Assembly: GCA_963763325.1 (NCBI GenBank)
Contig: CAVXOL010000014.1
Span: 62,001-126,000 of the forward strand
Source of the DNA: JBBECJ01 sp963763325
GTDB lineage: Bacteria; Chloroflexota; Chloroflexia; Thermomicrobiales; CFX8
Length of the DNA stretch: 64,000 bases
Direction: 5' to 3'
In this document: positions 59,952 through 64,000 of the stretch, in pieces
How positions within the stretch are numbered: the stretch's first letter is position 1
Layout of the letters: every line of letters starts with the position of its first letter
Notes under the pieces: model-generated
Seen by the model: the letters and a program-made list of their open reading frames with translations, nothing else
What the model was told of the DNA's origin: nothing
Database searches by the model: none
Translations under genes and position numbers: made by a program

Positions 59952-60151
59952 CACCGCCAATCTGAGTTGTTCGACAACGATCAATAGCTGGGGAGCAGGT
60001 TCCCGCGCTGGCTGGGTGAGCGCGGCCAGTTGCATGACGACCAAATCGCTGCGGGAAAGGACTGACCGATGTCGTGTGACACCGGTCGCAAATCCCACTG
60101 GTTAGCCGGATCGTGACATCTCCGATCACGGCCCACACGCTCGACGTTGAA

Positions 60152-60529
60152 CTATCGACGTTCACGCGGCGCGTAGTACACCAACTCGGTCATCCCCAGC
60201 CGAATGCTTGAACCATTGGCCAGCCGGACTGAACTCGTCACCAGTACGTCATCGACGTGGATACCGTTGCGAGAGTTTGTATCAGTGATCACATGCATCT
60301 GCAGCTTCGGGTCCCAGGTGATCACTGCGTGGTGCGCCGACACATATGGATCCTCACCCAGCCGCAGACCGACATCTGGAGCACGGCCAATCGATGTGGC
60401 CGTCTGCAGCGGCAATGTTGCCATCAACTGGTCACCGTCGACCGATCGGAGCTGCGCCGGAAGTATTCGCGATGGAAGGACTTGCGTTTCCATTATCCGG
60501 TCGGTTTCGAGCGGAATCATGACAGACAT
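60152..60529 (-). CDS. FHA-domain protein
   Basis: About 125 residues. ATG at 60529 is preferred because GGAG is well spaced; a longer frame upstream looks untranslated. The FHA phosphothreonine-binding core is complete: TSIGRAPDVGLRL, YVSAHHAVITWDPKLQMHVI and DTNSRNGIHVDDVLVTSS, with the conserved GR, S-x-H and NG residues. No kinase or other domain is attached. It probably docks to a Ser/Thr-kinase substrate, none of which is encoded nearby. Confidence 0.85.
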   Translation of the reverse strand: MSVMIPLETDRIMETQVLPSRILPAQLRSVDGDQLMATLPLQTATSIGRAPDVGLRLGEDPYVSAHHAVITWDPKLQMHVITDTNSRNGIHVDDVLVTSSVRLANGSSIRLGMTELVYYAPRERR

Positions 60530-61190
60530 GATGCGAGTCTCCAGCAGGTGATCACGCGAACGGTACGATGTCGAGAGCATACCGACATAGTACTTTTGGG
60601 GGATAGGTACGAAGGTCGTGGTCCTGGTCGTGGGCGACCGGTACGCGGGTACTTGATGCGCAACGCGAACAATTACTGCGGCACAACTCACCCGGTTCAC
60701 CACATAGCCGCTGCCGTTTCAGATGGGCATAGGCATGCCATTACTTCATGCTGTCAACGACCAGCTAATCCAGGTCAAATACGAACGCTTCCTCGCCGCG
60801 TTCGTGTTTGACCATAGGTCGGATTGGCCGCCCTTTCGCATGCCCCGGAGGAGGAACGTATGGACGTCATGGCACTACAGGCGGGCTTCGTCGTCGCGCT
60901 GATACCCACGACCCCCCAATTCGGTCATCCCGATCGCTGCCGTCCCGGGCAAGTGGCAGAAGAGGCTGCTGGCTGGCCCGGCGACGTTTCGTGCGTTGAC
61001 TCGATCGACATCAGAAACTGATCAACCGCTCCTGGGCTCGTCGCGTACAGCCTGGGGCGATCGAGATGGATACAGTAGGTAGGATCAGCGTAGCTACGGG
61101 TCGTGACCGAACGATCCACATCATCGTTTTCGCAACCGCGAGGTGGGGGTCGAGGGTGATCGGCAATCCACAGCCAGAGGAAGCGGAATG
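60530..61190. other. Mostly noncoding region
   Basis: About 660 bases between the FHA gene and the zinc-finger gene. Only one short open frame with a good ribosome-binding site (60860-61021) stands out and is listed separately. The string TACAGTAGGTAG at 61071 recurs near 20585. Confidence 0.35.
60860..61021 (+). CDS. Possible 53-residue protein with very strong ribosome-binding site
   Basis: ATG at 60860 follows GGAGGAGGAACGT, an almost ideal site. The product starts MDVMALQAGFVVALI, a hydrophobic helix. A different frame further along reads SVIPIAAVPGKWQKRLLAG, so the gene may be longer and frameshifted, like a small holin-like membrane protein. No family is certain. Confidence 0.3.
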   Translation: MDVMALQAGFVVALIPTTPQFGHPDRCRPGQVAEEAAGWPGDVSCVDSIDIRN

Positions 61191-61382
61191 TCAGGCGGAC
61201 CTGGTGTTGCGGTCCGTTTCTCGCGCGTTACGGCGCGCGACAACGCCACCTCTCACCGCTTCCCTGCGCCGGTTGCACTCGTCAAGGCAATTGCTACAAA
61301 TGGCAACATCGCTGGGACCGACGAACATCCATTCGACCTCGGTATTGGGGGCACCACAAAAGGAACACCGACAGCCTGGCAT
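61191..61382 (-). CDS. Free-standing ClpX-type C4 zinc-finger protein
   Basis: A protein of 63 residues (ATG at 61382; TTG one codon earlier also possible). Four zinc ligands are arranged C-x2-C-x19-C-x2-C in CRCSFCGAPNTEVEW and VAICSNCLDECNRR, followed by a basic tail. This is the zf-C4_ClpX fold that dimerises and recognises substrates/adaptors at the N-terminus of ClpX, but no AAA+ ATPase domain follows. It may be an adaptor or decoy for ClpXP, by inference. An AGAGGG site precedes it. Confidence 0.8.
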   Translation of the reverse strand: MPGCRCSFCGAPNTEVEWMFVGPSDVAICSNCLDECNRRREAVRGGVVARRNARETDRNTRSA

Positions 61383-61577
61383 CAATGCACCACACCCTCT
61401 GCGAACGACACACGGCGGTCCACCAGGTGATCACGCGCACAAGTGCGCATTACCATTATGAAAACGAATCAGGTGTGGTTCGGTCGCGCCAACCAATGCG
61501 TATCACGCTGGTTGAATGATACGAAATGGCCCGCAGTTATGCACTACGGGCCATATGGTTGATATACGAAATCCGGA

Positions 61578-61874
61578 CTACGTCGCCAACAACTGAATCA
61601 CCTCGCCGTCGTGCCATTCCGGATCGGCGTCGAGCAGGGAGCGCATCTCCTGGTAGCGCTCATGTTGCTCAGGACTCGCCGCATTTGCGTGATACGCCTC
61701 GCGGCTGGTGAACCCGACCACGAGCCAGACTGCGTTCTGGTTCTTATCCGACTTGAAGACATACTCGAACGTCATGTCAGGAAAGGTTCCCTGCGCGACC
61801 TCTCGCTCTCCGAATTGCATGAACTCATCGAACTTCCCAGGTGTGACGCGCAGACGCGCGATCGTGCCGTACAT
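61578..61874 (-). CDS. ABM-domain small monooxygenase-like protein
   Basis: A 98-residue intact protein starting MYGTIARLRVTPGKFDEFMQ after AAAGAGGT. It continues FPDMTFEYVFKSDKNQNAVW, then LVVGFTSREAYHANAASPEQ. Strand-helix-strand pattern fits an antibiotic-biosynthesis-monooxygenase (ABM) dimeric barrel. Activity is unpredictable. Stands alone. Confidence 0.8.
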   Translation of the reverse strand: MYGTIARLRVTPGKFDEFMQFGEREVAQGTFPDMTFEYVFKSDKNQNAVWLVVGFTSREAYHANAASPEQHERYQEMRSLLDADPEWHDGEVIQLLAT

Positions 61875-61994
61875 GTGCTACCTCTTTCATGAAACACGAC
61901 GATGCGTCCGCGAGAGCCGTAGCGTGGCGTAATCGAAGAGCAGCGCCCGCCTTCCATCAGCTGATGTTCGATCGATCACGGCGTTGGACTGTTC

Positions 61995-62015
61995 GCATGG
62001 CGCATGGCGCATGGC
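61995..62015. repeat. Three tandem copies of a 7-base unit
   Basis: GCATGGC is repeated three times exactly at 61995-62015 and followed by a degenerate fourth copy (GCGTGAC). Functional role not evident. Confidence 0.6.
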
Positions 62016-62296
62016 GCGTGACACGGTAATGAGAGAGTCGAGCACACGATCTCGACGCGCCAGTGTCAGGTTGGCCGAGCCACGTCACCGACATTCGGAG
62101 GGGACAAGAAGAGGGAGAAGTCACTGATGCCGCACAGGTATCGAGGGCTCCTTCTCTTGTTCTCAACAACACCGTCACCGTACCTCGATTTCCAGCCTTG
62201 ATGCTTAAGCAGCACCCCATTGGGCGCCCGGCTTGCCCAAAGGCCCCGCAGCCTCCCGGCGAGCTGGGTACCGCGCGTCCCCATCCTCATCCGCCG

Positions 62297-62325
62297 AGCC
62301 AGCCCGTCCTGCAGGCGGGCTGGCT
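62297..62325 (+). other. GC-rich hairpin in leader
   Basis: AGCCAGCCCG (62297-62306) pairs with CGGGCTGGCT (62316-62325) around TCCTGCAGG. It lies 64 bases ahead of the HTH gene without a T run, nested inside GGTACCGC/GCGGTAC pairing. Could be an attenuator stem. Confidence 0.45.
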
Positions 62326-62388
62326 TGCTGTGAGTTGAGTGCGGTACGGGAGCGTAGCGACAGCGTCGACGACGCGGAGGAGGGATCG

Positions 62389-62757
62389 ATGGCGGGCGTA
62401 CGGGGATGGCGCAAGGTCGTCCAACAGCAAATGGAGTTCTACAGATTCACCCGCGCCGAACAGCGTGTTGCCTGGACACTGTTCGATTTCCAGACCAACC
62501 GCGATGTCGGCGAGGCGTTGGGAGCGTCCCCGCAGACCATCAAGAACCAGATCACGAAGATGCTGAGTAAGACCAGGACACGAAATCGCCTGGAACTGGT
62601 CCTGGTGCTCCTGCGGCTCCAGGACGAGGAAATGCCCAGCGACGATCGGCTGGGTCCGACTCGGCGACAGGCTCGCCGACCGCTGCACTCCTCGACCTTG
62701 CCGAGCGACAGCATCCTGTCTCTGCATGACGCGAACGACTCGGCGACCGGTCCTTGA
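62389..62757 (+). CDS. Stand-alone LuxR-type HTH protein (paralogue of the 20.8-kb gene)
   Basis: A 122-residue protein, ATG after GGAGGAGGG. The DNA-binding part reads FTRAEQRVAWTLFDFQTNRD, VGEALGASPQTIKNQITKML and NRLELVLVLLRLQDEE, closely like the protein at 20758. Its C-terminal 50 residues are rich in Arg, Ser and Pro and unlike the paralogue. No sensory domain. It may act as a small DNA-binding regulator or as a partner to other LuxR proteins. Confidence 0.75.
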   Translation: MAGVRGWRKVVQQQMEFYRFTRAEQRVAWTLFDFQTNRDVGEALGASPQTIKNQITKMLSKTRTRNRLELVLVLLRLQDEEMPSDDRLGPTRRQARRPLHSSTLPSDSILSLHDANDSATGP

Positions 62758-62870
62758 TGGCAGTGGCTCACCGTCTGGTGCGAACAGCATGGTAGTCGGG
62801 ATGGCTCCGGGCGAGACCAAGCTCGATCATGTCCCCATAGGCTCTTGTGTACGTAATAGGAGGACGCCCC

Positions 62871-63264
62871 ATGTCCACGAACGAGGATCTCATTCGCTCA
62901 CTCTACGATGCGTTTGCTCGTGGCGATGTCCCGACCGTCCTCGGTGCATTCGATCCCGATATCACCTGGACGGACGCCGAAGGCTTTCCGACCGCTGGCA
63001 CCTATCATGGACCCGATGCGGTGCTCAATCGGAGTCTTCATGCCGCTCGTGCAGGATTGGGACGGCTTTACGGTCGCAGCACACGACTTCATCGATGGTG
63101 GTAATCGGATCGTCTCGCTTGGTCGCTACTCCGGCACGAACAAGGCAACTGGGAAAGCGTTCGACGCCGACTTCGCCCATGTCTGGACGGTTGGTGATGG
63201 CAAGGTCACCCAGTTCTACCAGTACGTGGACTCCGCGATCGTGCAGGACGCACTGAAGCCGTAG
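62871..63264 (+). CDS. SnoaL-like (NTF2-fold) protein, one frameshift
   Basis: About 131 residues. ATG at 62871 follows GGAGGA. It reads NEDLIRSLYDAFARGDVPTV, LGAFDPDITWTDAEGFPTAG and, after a frame change near 63030, VFMPLVQDWDGFTVAAHDFI, then GNRIVSLGRYSGTNKATGKA, FAHVWTVGDGKVTQFYQYVD. This is the ketosteroid-isomerase-like SnoaL fold. Function unknown. Unrelated in context to the MarR-regulated SnoaL gene at 16.3 kb. Confidence 0.85.
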
Positions 63265-64000
63265 AGCAGCTTGGATCTACATCGACCCGCTGGTTAACGC
63301 TAACGGGCCGGCGACGTACGCCTCTGTCACGCCCGAGTCCCACACCGGCGACGACAGTCACCAAGGCGCGCAGCCGGCGCTAATGGTGGCAATCCAGGAT
63401 GTCGCGCGGCTCAGCCGCGTCCAGCGCGTTGCCATCGTCCAACTGCGGATAGTGGAGACACTGCATGCCTGCTGAGTTAACCCACAGACGCACGGCCTGC
63501 AACCACACCGTGCTGGGCGTCGAGGCGCGGACAGCGCCTCCAGGTCTGGATCGAGCCGGTCAAGCGTACGATCCACGAGGTCGTTGGCTACCGGACCTGG
63601 CCCGGACCGACGCTGCCGAACTCGATCCAACCACCCATATCGTCGGTAGAAGATGCGACGGTCGGCAGGGATCATCTCGAAGCGATTGTTGCCGCGAAAG
63701 AGGGTCGCGTCCCGAGATCGCTCACGATCGAAACCAGCATCGGCCAGTCGGCAAACGACTATTGACTCACGTGACCAGCCCAGGTTGGACGGAGAGCGGG
63801 ACGACGAACCCGGTGATCGGTCACACAACCCTACGTTGAGATGCCGAAATGCCAGAGTGGGCAACGGTTGGCTGATTACATCGTTGCGGGGCTGTCCCTC
63901 GGAAGCAACCGCCATGATCTTCGTTCTACAACAGCCGAACCGAAGTCGACAGCAGGAGCACGACGAGAATCGACTGGAGCATCATGCGCGGGGCGTGCAC
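63265..64000. other. No gene recognised at the window end
   Basis: About 735 bases. Several open frames exist on both strands, the longest on the minus strand (63358-63915), but none gives a recognisable domain or keeps conserved character. It may contain a damaged gene continuing past the window. Confidence 0.4.

Larger units (their letters stand above)
61875..62388. other. Leader region upstream of the HTH gene
   Basis: About 510 bases. It contains a 7-base tandem repeat at 61995 and GC-rich inverted repeats between 62215 and 62350, including GGTACCGC facing GCGGTAC, upstream of the HTH gene. It may form a structured 5' leader; no known riboswitch class was recognised. Confidence 0.4.

Noticed and set aside
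61995..62015. Tandem 7-base repeat as a CRISPR or iteron array
   Set aside because: Only three copies of 7 bases and no spacers; too short for CRISPR and no replication gene is near.
63358..63915. Possible transposase or nuclease on the minus strand near the window end
   Set aside because: No DDE, HNH or PIN motif could be traced in any frame.

Overview
The window is about 64 kb of GC-rich bacterial DNA. Gene content points to Chloroflexota, most likely a Thermomicrobia/Sphaerobacter-like lineage. Supporting signs are F420-type oxidoreductases (deazaflavin nitroreductase family and LLM family), dienelactone hydrolase and GerMN proteins, DUF3105, lmo0937-type small membrane proteins, secreted proteins with FER-type repeats, and many GTG/TTG starts with strong Shine-Dalgarno sites. 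The assignment is inferred from gene content only; there is no rRNA gene. No tRNA, rRNA, CRISPR array, integrase or intact transposase was recognised.

Many conserved genes change frame one to several times while staying recognisable on both sides (gltB, the ABC exporter, fdhD, the sortilin-like protein, the sensor kinase). Others are intact over long lengths, such as the 821-aa STAND regulator, the MetE-like protein, the serine hydrolase and the acyl-CoA dehydrogenase. The pattern fits uncorrected indel errors better than wholesale gene decay, so frameshifted genes are given here as single genes spanning the break.

Layout. 0-6 kb: tail of a LuxR regulator, a BBE-type FAD oxidoreductase, DUF3105, a methyltransferase convergent with a deazaflavin oxidoreductase, a type II NADH dehydrogenase, and an amt remnant. 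6-16 kb: glutamate synthase large chain plus a small partner, a MarR regulator, a universal stress protein, a DHA2 drug exporter, and fused MsrAB. 16-24 kb: a MarR regulator with two tandem operators divergent from a SnoaL protein, a YciI/ABM/PLP-decarboxylase operon, LLM oxidoreductase, DinB, orphan HTH, GNAT, kinase-like protein, isochorismatase, and a MerR-type promoter with no MerR gene. 24-36 kb: sortilin-like BNR protein, a broken two-component system, HIBADH/dienelactone hydrolase, GerMN protein, and an ABC exporter. 37-40 kb: toxin-antitoxin genes and two orphan exported proteins separated by a perfect 25-bp-stem palindrome.

40-46 kb is the most interesting part: a minus-strand NAD-linked formate dehydrogenase operon. 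Its order is molybdopterin subunit, NuoE-like, NuoF-like, an Fe-S subunit corresponding to the missing N-terminus of FdhA, and fdhD. The molybdopterin subunit has an in-frame TGA exactly at the catalytic Cys/Sec position, followed by a well-placed SECIS-like hairpin, so it is very probably a selenoprotein. FdhA is split, with its halves in inverted order. A 41-bp perfect inverted repeat sits inside the nuoE/nuoF junction and appears to be translated.

46-64 kb: an XRE-STAND-TPR regulator divergent from a large secreted zinc metalloprotease with DUF11 repeats, an NHL-repeat secreted protein, a conserved hypothetical, a serine hydrolase, a MetE-like enzyme, a nitronate monooxygenase divergent from an acyl-CoA dehydrogenase, an FHA protein, a free-standing ClpX-type zinc finger, an ABM protein, a second orphan HTH protein and a SnoaL-like protein.
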